Source: Pseudomonadota bacterium
GTDB taxonomy: Bacteria > Pseudomonadota > Gammaproteobacteria > Burkholderiales > SG8-41
NCBI GenBank assembly: GCA_023431245.1
Contig: JAEYXO010000200.1
Span: 1 to 5,444 of the forward strand
Length of the DNA: 5,444 bases
Direction of reading: 5' to 3'
Shown: positions 1-5,444 of the stretch, piece by piece
Layout: every line of letters starts with the position of its first letter
Position numbering within the stretch: the first letter of the stretch is position 1
Notes under the pieces: model-generated
The model's input: the letters and a program-made list of their open reading frames with translations, nothing else
Told to the model about the DNA's origin: nothing
Databases searched by the model: none
Translations under genes and position numbers: made by a program

Positions 1-2
1 TG

Positions 3-1196
3 GAAACGCCGCCCAACGTCGGCGGCGGCATCGGCGATTTTCTGGCGGCGCTGAAGACCGCGCGGCGCTTCAAAAAACTCGACATGGCGGCGCGCCGCGA
101 CGTGCTGGACCTGTTCACCAAGAGCGCAGGCGACCTGCTCGATGCCTGGTTCGAATCGGCGCCGCTCAAGGCGGCCTTCGGCTTCGATGCCATCGTCGGC
201 AACTTTGCCAGTCCCTACGCCCCCGGCACGGCCTACGTGCTGCTGCATCACGTCTTCGGCGAGGTCAACGGCAAACGCGGCATCTGGGGCCACGCCATCG
301 GCGGCATGGGGGCCATCACCCAGGCGATGGCGGCGGAGGCGCGCGAACGCGGCGTGCAGATCGACACCCGGGCCGAGGTCGCCAGCGTCTGCGTCGATTC
401 GCGCGGCGCGCAGGGGGTGCAGCTGAAGGACGGCCGCGTGATCGAGGCGCGCTGTGTCGTCGCCAACGTCAATCCGAAACTGCTCTACCTGAAACTGGTC
501 GACGCGCCGGTGCTGGATGCGGACTTCCTGCAGCGCATTCGCGGCTGGAAATGCGGCTCGGGCACTTTCCGCATGAATGTCGCCCTCGGCGAGCTGCCGG
601 ATTTCAGATGCCTGCCCGGCACCGCCCCGGCGCAGCATCACCAGTCGGGCATCATCATGGCGCCCTCACTGCAGTACATGGAGCAGGCGTATTTCGACGC
701 ACGCACCTACGGCTGCTCGCGCGCACCGGTGGTCGAAATGCTGATTCCCTCGACCGTCGACGATTCACTGGCCCCGGCGGGGCGGCATGTCGCCAGCCTG
801 TTCTGCCAGCACTTCAGCCCGGAATTGCCGAACAATCTGTCCTGGGACGACATCCGCGAGGAGGCCGCCGACCATGTCATCGACACCGTGACCCGCTACG
901 CGCCCAACTTCAAGGCGGCGGTGATCGCACGCAAAATACTCTCGCCGCTCGATCTCGAACGCGAGTTCGGCCTGACCGGCGGCGACATTTTCCACGGGGC
1001 GCTGACGCTCGACCAGCTGTGGACGGCACGGCCGGTGCTCGGGCACGCGGATTACCGTTCGCCGGTGCGCCGGCTCTATCACTGCGGTGCCGGTGCCCAT
1101 CCCGGCGGCGGCGTCACCGGCCTTCCCGGCCGCAATGCCGCACGCGAAATCGTCCGCGACTTCAGGCGCGGCCTGTTGAAGGAGAACAAGACATGA
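3..1196 (+). CDS. PYROXD2-like FAD-dependent oxidoreductase (phytoene desaturase superfamily), 5'-truncated by window
   Basis: This is the C-terminal 397 residues of a flavin-dependent amine-oxidase/phytoene-desaturase-fold enzyme. The frame is open from the first complete codon at position 3, so the ATG at 84 is internal and the true start lies upstream. Family members are usually about 520-540 residues, so roughly the first 140, including the N-terminal dinucleotide-binding GxGxxG motif, lie outside. Visible landmarks are GIWGHAIGGMGAI (codons from about 279), which matches the substrate/FAD-domain 'GG-M-G' segment of this superfamily; GDIFHGALTLDQL (from about 981), typical of the PYROXD2 branch; and the C-terminal FAD-contacting motif GAGAHPGGGVTGLPGRNAA (from about 1089). 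PYROXD2-type proteins are annotated as probable oxidoreductases; their substrates are poorly defined, and a carotenoid role should not be assumed. The stop overlaps the next gene's start (ATGA, 1193-1196), indicating co-translation with the lipoprotein hydrolase. The family call is firm; the substrate is unknown. Confidence 0.9.
   Translation, partial: ETPPNVGGGIGDFLAALKTARRFKKLDMAARRDVLDLFTKSAGDLLDAWFESAPLKAAFGFDAIVGNFASPYAPGTAYVLLHHVFGEVNGKRGIWGHAIGGMGAITQAMAAEARERGVQIDTRAEVASVCVDSRGAQGVQLKDGRVIEARCVVANVNPKLLYLKLVDAPVLDADFLQRIRGWKCGSGTFRMNVALGELPDFRCLPGTAPAQHHQSGIIMAPSLQYMEQAYFDARTYGCSRAPVVEMLIPSTVDDSLAPAGRHVASLFCQHFSPELPNNLSWDDIREEAADHVIDTVTRYAPNFKAAVIARKILSPLDLEREFGLTGGDIFHGALTLDQLWTARPVLGHADYRSPVRRLYHCGAGAHPGGGVTGLPGRNAAREIVRDFRRGLLKENKT
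1179..1184 (+). promoter_or_regulatory. Ribosome binding site of the SGNH lipoprotein gene
   Basis: AAGGAG lies inside the last codons of the oxidoreductase, 8 bases before the ATG at 1193. Two tandem ATG codons (1193 and 1196) are possible starts. This spacing favours 1193, which also creates the ATGA overlap with the upstream stop. Confidence 0.75.
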
Positions 1197-1801
1197 TGCG
1201 AAACCTGTGGCTGGTGGTGACGATGGCCGCATTGCTGGCAGGATGCGGCAGTGATGTGCCGCGCATCGGCAAACTCGGCGCCGGCGATGTCATTCTTGCC
1301 TTCGGCGACAGCCTCACCCACGGCACCGGCGCGAAGGCCGAGGAGAGTTATCCGGCGGTTCTGGGACAACTGATCGGCCGCACGGTGGTGCGCGCCGGCG
1401 TGCCCGGCGAACAGACCGCGGGCGGCCTGGCGCGCCTGCCGGAGGTGCTCGACGAGCACCAGCCGAAACTGGTGATTGTCTGCCTGGGCGGCAACGACAT
1501 GCTGCGCAAGGGTACGCCGGCGAACATCGAGGCCAACCTGCGTGAAATCCTGAAAACCATCAAATCGCGCGGCCTCGACGCGCTGCTGATCGGCGTGCCG
1601 GCGCCGGCGGTGATCACGCGGCCGCCGGACTTCTATTCGAAGCTGGCGAAGGAATTCGGCATTCCCTACGAGGGCGACATCGTCACCAGCGTGCTCTACA
1701 AGTCCGACCTGAAATCCGATCCCATCCATCCCAACGCCGCCGGGTACCGCAAGTTGGCCGAGGCGGTCGCCGAACTGCTGCGCGATGCCGGGGCGATCTG
1801 A
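1193..1801 (+). CDS. SGNH/GDSL hydrolase, TesA-like arylesterase/thioesterase, predicted lipoprotein
   Basis: A 202-residue esterase of the SGNH family. Residues 1-18 form a lipoprotein signal: MMRN, a hydrophobic stretch, then the lipobox LAGC with Cys18 as the acylation site. Residue +2 is Gly rather than Asp, so by the Lol sorting rule an outer-membrane anchor is more likely than inner-membrane retention. All SGNH blocks are visible. Block I is GDSLTHG with nucleophile Ser40; block II is GVPGEQT with oxyanion Gly72; block III is GGND with Asn101; block V is DPIHPN with Asp176 and His179. The order and spacing match E. coli TesA (thioesterase I/arylesterase), which is soluble and periplasmic; here the enzyme seems tethered. 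Members hydrolyse acyl esters or thioesters, and the natural substrate cannot be read from sequence. The frame stays open upstream to 551, but that is an artefact of GC-rich coding within the oxidoreductase. The signal peptide and ribosome binding site fix the start at 1193. It is probably cotranscribed with both neighbours. Confidence 0.92.
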   Translation: MMRNLWLVVTMAALLAGCGSDVPRIGKLGAGDVILAFGDSLTHGTGAKAEESYPAVLGQLIGRTVVRAGVPGEQTAGGLARLPEVLDEHQPKLVIVCLGGNDMLRKGTPANIEANLREILKTIKSRGLDALLIGVPAPAVITRPPDFYSKLAKEFGIPYEGDIVTSVLYKSDLKSDPIHPNAAGYRKLAEAVAELLRDAGAI

Positions 1802-1814
1802 GCGTGGCTGAAGC

Positions 1815-3032
1815 ATGACCGCGGGACAACATTCGGCGCGGCGGCTGACCGCCACGATGTGCGGCGCCGAAGTGCTGTCGATGACCGGTTTCGCCGCCTA
1901 CACCACGCTGCTGCCCCAACTGCAGCGCGAATGGGGGCTGTCAAACTCCGAGGCCGGGGCGATCAGCGGTTTCCTGTTCGCCGGTTACATGCTGTCGGTG
2001 CCGGTGCTGACCAGCCTCACCGACCGCATGGATTCACGGCGCATCTATCTCGGCGCCTGTCTGCTCGCCAGCCTCGGCGCGGCCTTTTTTGCGCTGTTCG
2101 GCGCCGGTTTCTGGACTGCGGCCTTCGCCCAGTTCCTGATCGGCGCCGCGCTCGGCGGCACCTACATGCCGGGGCTGAAGGCGCTGACCGACCACCTCGA
2201 AGGTGCCGCGCAGTCGCGCGCCACCGCGTTCTACACCGCGAGTTTCGGTGCAGGTTCGACGATTTCGATCCTTGTCGCGGGCAAGATCGGCGCGACCATC
2301 GACTGGCATTGGGCGTTCTGGTTCGGCGCGGTCGGCCCGGTGCTGGCGGGATTGCTGGTGGTGTTTGCAATGCCGCCGGGCCGCATGCGCGCGGCGGAAC
2401 ACCATGCCACCGCGCTGCTGGATTTCCGTCCGGTGCTGAAGAACCGCAGGACGCTGCCGTACATCATCGGTTATGCCGCGCACAACTACGAACTCTTCGG
2501 CCAGCGCTCGTGGATGGTCGCCTTCCTCGTGTTCTGCGCGGCGCTGCAGCCCGAGCATGCACCGATGGCACTCTCGGCGGCGACGCTGGCGGCGATGATC
2601 AACGTGCTGGGACCCGTGTTCAGCATCACCGGCAACGAGATGGCAATCCGTTTCGGGCGCCAGCGCATCATTTTCCTGTTCATGACGCTGTCCGGCGTCA
2701 TCGCCTGCCTGATCGGATACACCGCGGCCTGGCCCTGGTACATCGTCGTGGTGCTGATGATGGTGCATTACGGTGCGATGCTCGGCGACTCCGGTGCTTT
2801 GACTTCGGGCGCGGTGGCGAGCACGCCGCCGGAAATGCGCGGTGCGATGATGGCGGTGTATTCCTTCATCGGCTTCAGTACCGCCTTCATGGCCCCGCTG
2901 GTGTTCGGCCTGACGCTGGATCTTGCCGGCGGCAACCAGAGTGTCACGGCCTGGGGACTGGCCTTTGCCAGCATCGGCATCTTCGGCGTGCTGTCGCCGC
3001 TGGCGCGCTGGTGGTATCTGCGGCGCGCCTAA
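1815..3032 (+). CDS. MFS transporter, 12 predicted transmembrane segments
   Basis: A 405-residue inner-membrane secondary transporter of the major facilitator superfamily. By eye there are twelve hydrophobic segments, near residues 12-34, 48-67, 77-97, 101-121, 138-158, 166-186, 213-241, 252-272, 283-301, 307-327, 345-368 and 378-398, with the usual central loop at about 187-212. The loop between segments 2 and 3 carries a degenerate motif A (LTDRMDSRR, residues 68-76) that keeps Asp70-Arg71 but lacks the canonical glycines. The seventh segment begins with a polar stretch (GYAAHNYELFGQRSW, 219-233) that may line the substrate path. Family membership is clear, but neither substrate nor direction can be assigned. 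The ATG at 1815 starts 13 bases after the hydrolase stop with no good Shine-Dalgarno sequence, so translation is probably coupled to the upstream gene. A GTG at 1804 is out of frame and reaches a stop within four codons. The operon suggests transport of a substrate or product of the oxidoreductase or hydrolase; this is inference. Confidence 0.9.
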   Translation: MTAGQHSARRLTATMCGAEVLSMTGFAAYTTLLPQLQREWGLSNSEAGAISGFLFAGYMLSVPVLTSLTDRMDSRRIYLGACLLASLGAAFFALFGAGFWTAAFAQFLIGAALGGTYMPGLKALTDHLEGAAQSRATAFYTASFGAGSTISILVAGKIGATIDWHWAFWFGAVGPVLAGLLVVFAMPPGRMRAAEHHATALLDFRPVLKNRRTLPYIIGYAAHNYELFGQRSWMVAFLVFCAALQPEHAPMALSAATLAAMINVLGPVFSITGNEMAIRFGRQRIIFLFMTLSGVIACLIGYTAAWPWYIVVVLMMVHYGAMLGDSGALTSGAVASTPPEMRGAMMAVYSFIGFSTAFMAPLVFGLTLDLAGGNQSVTAWGLAFASIGIFGVLSPLARWWYLRRA

Positions 3033-3066
3033 AATATCAATAAAAACAAATACTTAAAACAATTCC

Positions 3067-3106
3067 CGCTGGGTCGTTGATGCCCAGCGTGCGCGCGGAT
3101 TTTTTT
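3067..3106. terminator. Stem-loop in convergent intergenic region, probable bidirectional terminator
   Basis: A perfect 7-base-pair stem (CGCTGGG 3067-3073 with CCCAGCG 3083-3089) encloses a 9-base loop. On the + strand it is followed, after 10 bases, by a run of seven T (3100-3106). On the - strand it is followed by GGAATTGTTTT and further T-rich sequence from the AT-rich patch 3030-3064. It sits exactly where the MFS gene and the DUF2889 gene converge. The + strand spacing between stem and T-run is longer than in a textbook intrinsic terminator, so efficiency in that direction is uncertain. The T-run overlaps the TAA stop of the minus-strand gene. Confidence 0.6.
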
Positions 3107-3659
3107 ATCGCTGCCCCGTATAAAACTCCGGCCAGCGTTCCAGCACCGCCGGCGCATCGTCCTTGTAGATGTGGCAGGAGTTGATCTGGTAGGGCTTCTT
3201 CGTCACCGGTTTGCCGGCGTTGCGTGCCTCGCGTGCGCGGCCGGTGGCCTGATAGGCGGTGGTGCCCACCGGTCCCAGCAGTTCAACCAGATGCGTGCAG
3301 CCCAGCACGCCGCCGACGCGTTCGGCAATCGCCTTGCGCCAGCCGGGGCCGATGGTCAGGCCGGCGAGCTTCTTGAAATTCACGGTGATGCTGCCGCAGG
3401 TTTCGTAGGGGCTGCTGTCGGTGACGGCTTCGACATCATGGATTTTCAGGTCGAGGTCGATGGTGAGCCGCAGCCACATGTGATGAACCGGATCACCGGG
3501 CTGACGCTCGCGGCCGCCGTCGCGGCGTGAGTGAACATAGGTCTTGGTGTCGACGAGATGGCCTTCGATGTCCCACAGGCCGTCTTCGCGTTCATAACCG
3601 GTGCATTCGATGGTGCGCGTGTGTTTGAGTGTGCGCGGGGCGGGGGCAGGCAACGGCAT
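3105..3659 (-). CDS. DUF2889 family protein of unknown function
   Basis: A 184-residue, probably cytoplasmic protein with no signal peptide or membrane segment. It resembles the DUF2889 family. The recognisable pattern is a GYEREDGLWDIEGHLVDTK segment (residues 21-39), an HHMWLRLTIDLDL segment (59-71), DSSPYETCGS (81-90), GCTHLVELLGPVGTTAYQ (120-137) and a C-terminal NSCHIY (160-165). Cys88, Cys121/His123 and Cys162/His163 lie in these blocks and might bind a metal or be catalytic; that is a guess from residue type. The alternating hydrophobic pattern in the first half suggests beta-strand-rich structure. No biochemical function is known to me. It is the last gene of the minus-strand cluster, 18 bases after the DUF1289 stop, so it is likely cotranscribed with the leucine-degradation genes. 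The start at 3659 is supported by a GGAG 8 bases upstream. It ends in the convergent terminator. Confidence 0.82.
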   Translation of the reverse strand: MPLPAPAPRTLKHTRTIECTGYEREDGLWDIEGHLVDTKTYVHSRRDGGRERQPGDPVHHMWLRLTIDLDLKIHDVEAVTDSSPYETCGSITVNFKKLAGLTIGPGWRKAIAERVGGVLGCTHLVELLGPVGTTAYQATGRAREARNAGKPVTKKPYQINSCHIYKDDAPAVLERWPEFYTGQR

Positions 3660-3667
3660 AAAGCAGG

Positions 3668-3671
3668 CTCC
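3668..3671 (-). promoter_or_regulatory. Ribosome binding site of the DUF2889 gene
   Basis: GGAG on the minus strand lies 8 bases before the ATG at 3659, within the 18-base gap after the DUF1289 stop. It supports this start and independent initiation at this gene. Confidence 0.6.
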
Positions 3672-3677
3672 GAGGGT

Positions 3678-3881
3678 TCAGTGGTTGATGGAACAGGCCG
3701 AGCGGCGGCCTTCGAGCCGCTCCAGCAGGGCGAGTTTCTGCTCCGGGGTGTAACGGTGCCAGTCGCTGATTTCCCGCAGCGTGCGCCAGCAGCCGACGCA
3801 GAAATCGTGATCCGGATCGATCATGCAGATGCGCACGCAGGGCGATTCGACGTCCCGCGATCCGTCATCCGCCACGATCAT
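3678..3881 (-). CDS. DUF1289 small cysteine-motif protein (YdhL-like), putative Fe-S or zinc binding
   Basis: A 67-residue protein matching the DUF1289 family. It begins with SPCVRIC and has four cysteines in the pattern C15-x3-C19-x8-C28-x2-C31, followed by the typical WRTLREISDW segment (residues 32-41) and a charged helix (about 46-59). The four-cysteine cluster is often described as a probable iron-sulfur or zinc site; the family's function is unknown. The length is normal for the family (about 60-80 residues) and all four cysteines are present. The start at 3881 is set by an ATGA overlap with the stop of the HMG-CoA lyase gene (3878-3881). No strong Shine-Dalgarno is visible, so translation probably depends on ribosomes finishing the lyase. 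An extra cysteine (Cys63) sits near the C-terminus. Confidence 0.87.
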   Translation of the reverse strand: MIVADDGSRDVESPCVRICMIDPDHDFCVGCWRTLREISDWHRYTPEQKLALLERLEGRRSACSINH

Positions 3882-4783
3882 GCCGCTTTCGCGCGGATCG
3901 CGCGCGCGACCCGCGACAGCGTCGGACGGCCGAGCACGCCGCAGATGTAGTCGCCGGCGGCAATCAGCTTGGTCATGTCGACGCCGGTTTCGATGCCGAG
4001 GCCGTCGAGCAGGTACAGCACGTCCTCGGTCGCGACGTTGCCGGTGGCGCCCCTGGCGTAAGGGCAGCCGCCGAGCCCCGACACCGAACTGTCAAAGGTG
4101 GCCACGCCGCATTCGAGCGCGGCATAGATGTTGGTCAGCGCCTGGCCGTAGGTGTCGTGGAAATGGCCGGCGATGCGATCGACCGGAATGTGTTTCGCCA
4201 CCGCTTCAATGACTGTGCGGGTCTTGCCCGCGGTGCCGGTGCCGATGGTGTCGCAGACGGTGATCTCGTAGCAACCCATCGCGTCGAGCGCCTTCGCGAC
4301 ATGCACCACCGCGGCCGGATCGACCTCGCCCTCGTAGGGGCAGCCGAGGCAGACCGAGATGTCGCCGCGGACACGGAGACCCCGGGCGATCGCGGCCTGA
4401 GCGACTTCCGCGAACCGGGCGAGGCCCTCGTCGATCGTGCAGTTGGTGTTGCGTTTCGAGAAACTTTCGGTGGCGGCCCCGAACACCACGACTTCTTCTG
4501 CGCCCGCGGCGATCGCGGCGTCCAGCCCCTTCATGTTGGGCACCAGCACCGGGTAGATCACGCCGGGTTTGCGGCGGATGCCGGCCATGACCTCGGCGTT
4601 GTCGGCCATCTGCGGCACCCATTTTGGTGAAACGAAGGCGGTGGCCTCGATCAGCTTGAGGCCGGCGTCCTGGAGCCGGTGGATCAGTTCGATCTTGGCT
4701 GCGGTCGGCACCGGCGCGACTTCGTTCTGCAGCCCGTCGCGCGGGCCGACCTCGAACAGGCGGACTTTTTTCGGCAAGGCCAT
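3878..4783 (-). CDS. liuE: 3-hydroxy-3-methylglutaryl-CoA lyase
   Basis: A 301-residue cytosolic enzyme that cleaves HMG-CoA to acetyl-CoA and acetoacetate, the last step of leucine degradation. It is a TIM-barrel member of the DRE-metallolyase/HMGL family and has normal full length. Diagnostic features are the N-terminal EVGPRDGLQNE (residues 11-21, with catalytic Arg15 and metal ligand Asp16), the metal-binding HFH (His207, His209) and the C-terminal signature SGLGGCPYARGATGNVATED (235-254). That signature contains the active-site-loop Cys240 and the metal-contacting Asn249. These residues separate it from isopropylmalate/homocitrate synthases, which share the fold but lack this cysteine signature. 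The symbol liuE (also called mvaB or hmgL) is by function. The start at 4783 is backed by AGGAG 8 bases upstream. The gene lies 27 bases after the LiuC-type hydratase stop, whose product it would consume, and overlaps the DUF1289 start by four bases. Confidence 0.96.
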   Translation of the reverse strand: MALPKKVRLFEVGPRDGLQNEVAPVPTAAKIELIHRLQDAGLKLIEATAFVSPKWVPQMADNAEVMAGIRRKPGVIYPVLVPNMKGLDAAIAAGAEEVVVFGAATESFSKRNTNCTIDEGLARFAEVAQAAIARGLRVRGDISVCLGCPYEGEVDPAAVVHVAKALDAMGCYEITVCDTIGTGTAGKTRTVIEAVAKHIPVDRIAGHFHDTYGQALTNIYAALECGVATFDSSVSGLGGCPYARGATGNVATEDVLYLLDGLGIETGVDMTKLIAAGDYICGVLGRPTLSRVARAIRAKAA

Positions 4784-4785
4784 GG

Positions 4786-4796
4786 GGAGATCTCCT
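4786..4796 (-). promoter_or_regulatory. Ribosome binding site of the HMG-CoA lyase gene, within a palindrome
   Basis: AGGAG (minus strand, 4796-4792) lies 8 bases before the ATG at 4783. It is part of the perfect 10-base palindrome GGAGATCTCC (4786-4795). The Shine-Dalgarno role is well supported; any role of the symmetry is unproven. Confidence 0.7.
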
Positions 4797-4810
4797 GCAG
4801 TGGATCCGTG

Positions 4811-5444
4811 TCAGCGTTTTTTCGCGGACTTCTTCGCCGTGGCTTTGGGCCTGGGCGCCTCGGCCCACTCCGGCTTGCGTTTTTCGAGGAAGGCACCGAG
4901 GCCTTCCTGCGCCTCGGGAGTGGCGCGGATGCCGGCAATGATGTCGGCGGTTTCGCTGACGATGGCGGGGGCGATCGGGCTGTGCGCGCTTTTCGGGATC
5001 AGCTGCTTGATGGCCTGCACGGCTTTCGGGCCGCTGCTGTAGAGCTGGCCGAGCATTTCCCCGACGCGGGTGACCAGTTCCTCCTCCTCGACCAGGTCGT
5101 GCACCAGGCCGATGCGCCAGGCTTCGGCGCAGTCGAATTGCTCGCCGGAGAGCATGTAGCGCCGTGCCTGGCGTTCACCGATGGCGGCAATCACGTACGG
5201 GCTGATCATCGCGGGGATCACGCCGATCTTGACCTCGGACAGGCGGAAGGTCGCGGTGCGGGCGGCGATTGCGATATCGCAGGCGGCAACGATGCCGCAG
5301 CCGCCACCGCGCACGGCGCCGTGCACCGCCGCGACGGTCGGCTTGTCCAGCGTGTAGAGCAGGTGGAACATGCGCGCCGATTCGGCGGCGTTTTTCCTGT
5401 TCTGCGCGGGCGTGAATTTTTCGCTGGCGCGCATGTGGGCGATG
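4811..5444 (-). CDS. liuC: Enoyl-CoA hydratase/isomerase family protein, probable 3-methylglutaconyl-CoA hydratase, 5'-truncated by window
   Basis: The C-terminal 211 residues of a crotonase-fold enzyme. The frame is open to the window edge and reads IAH before the Met at 5434, so that ATG is internal; about 50-55 N-terminal residues are missing. Numbering from that Met, the oxyanion-hole segment is HGAVRGGGCGIVAACDIAIA (38-57) and the acid/base glutamate is Glu67 in RLSEVKIGVIP. The first catalytic glutamate of mitochondrial enoyl-CoA hydratase (in GGGCE) is Gly47 here, as is common in LiuC-like bacterial proteins, and SEVKIG...ISPYV is also typical of that group. The expected reaction is hydration of 3-methylglutaconyl-CoA to HMG-CoA in leucine/isovalerate degradation. 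The adjacent HMG-CoA lyase, 27 bases downstream, strongly supports this over a generic beta-oxidation hydratase. The C-terminus has a lysine-rich extension (PKATAKKSAKKR) beyond the usual family end. The family is certain; the substrate is likely. Confidence 0.88.
   Translation of the reverse strand, partial: IAHMRASEKFTPAQNRKNAAESARMFHLLYTLDKPTVAAVHGAVRGGGCGIVAACDIAIAARTATFRLSEVKIGVIPAMISPYVIAAIGERQARRYMLSGEQFDCAEAWRIGLVHDLVEEEELVTRVGEMLGQLYSSGPKAVQAIKQLIPKSAHSPIAPAIVSETADIIAGIRATPEAQEGLGAFLEKRKPEWAEAPRPKATAKKSAKKR

Noticed and set aside
551..1192. In-frame open extension upstream of the SGNH hydrolase start, which could imply a 416-residue fusion protein
   Set aside because: It overlaps the oxidoreductase gene in another frame, reads as low-complexity Arg/Ala/Pro-rich translation, and the lipoprotein signal and ribosome binding site at 1193 define the real start.
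84..1196. ATG at 84 as the true start of the oxidoreductase
   Set aside because: The frame is open and protein-like upstream to position 3, and the N-terminal nucleotide-binding motif expected for the family is missing, so the gene is cut by the window rather than short.
3..1196. Carotenoid biosynthesis (phytoene desaturase) role for the oxidoreductase
   Set aside because: The motifs fit the PYROXD2 branch better and no phytoene synthase or other carotenoid gene is visible in the window.
1079..1855. Long antisense open frame (258 codons) opposite the hydrolase
   Set aside because: A codon-position GC shadow with no recognisable motifs; the opposite strand carries an unambiguous SGNH enzyme.
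2034..2768. Long antisense open frame (244 codons) opposite the MFS gene
   Set aside because: Its composition (His/Arg/Glu/Gln-rich) is typical of the reverse complement of a membrane protein gene; no family resemblance.
1859..3043. A 394-codon open frame on the + strand overlapping the MFS transporter almost completely
   Set aside because: The translation is Arg/Ala/His-rich without domain resemblance, as expected for a shifted frame of a GC-rich gene. The MFS frame has clear membrane segments and motifs.
3171..3950. Two plus-strand open frames (3171-3530 and 3531-3950) opposite DUF2889, DUF1289 and the lyase end
   Set aside because: They lie antisense to recognisable proteins, have no convincing ribosome binding sites and show no family resemblance.
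4811..5434. ATG at 5434 (minus strand) as the start of the enoyl-CoA hydratase
   Set aside because: The upstream codons continue the crotonase substrate-binding region (IAHM...), so the start lies beyond the window.

Overview
The window is a GC-rich (visibly above 60 % G+C), densely coded stretch of a bacterial chromosome. Gene content and protein style (a leucine/isovalerate catabolism pair, DUF1289 and DUF2889 proteins, a PYROXD2-like oxidoreductase) suggest a betaproteobacterium, perhaps a Rhodocyclales-like lineage. That placement is inference from family resemblance only. I see no mobile element, CRISPR array, RNA gene or sign of recent transfer, and no gene-free stretch longer than about 75 bases.

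Left half (1-3032, + strand): three tightly packed genes. The first, cut by the window start, is the C-terminal three quarters of a PYROXD2/phytoene-desaturase-type FAD oxidoreductase. Its stop overlaps the start of an SGNH (GDSL/TesA-like) hydrolase with a lipoprotein signal peptide (ATGA overlap). A 12-membrane-segment MFS transporter follows 13 bases later with a poor ribosome binding site. The arrangement looks like one transcript with translational coupling: a redox enzyme, an envelope-anchored esterase/thioesterase and an exporter or importer. The shared substrate is unknown.

Centre (3033-3104): a short AT-rich convergent intergenic region with a stem-loop that probably terminates transcription from both sides.

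Right half (3105-5444, - strand): four co-oriented genes, read from right to left. They are a LiuC-type enoyl-CoA hydratase (probably 3-methylglutaconyl-CoA hydratase, N-terminus outside the window), 3-hydroxy-3-methylglutaryl-CoA lyase, a 67-residue DUF1289 protein with a four-cysteine motif, and a DUF2889 protein. The first two catalyse the last two steps of leucine breakdown: 3-methylglutaconyl-CoA to HMG-CoA to acetyl-CoA plus acetoacetate. The two conserved proteins of unknown function are joined to this pathway by a 4-base start/stop overlap and an 18-base gap. That coupling is the most interesting functional lead here. I found no clearly novel system; most of the window is recognisable metabolism.
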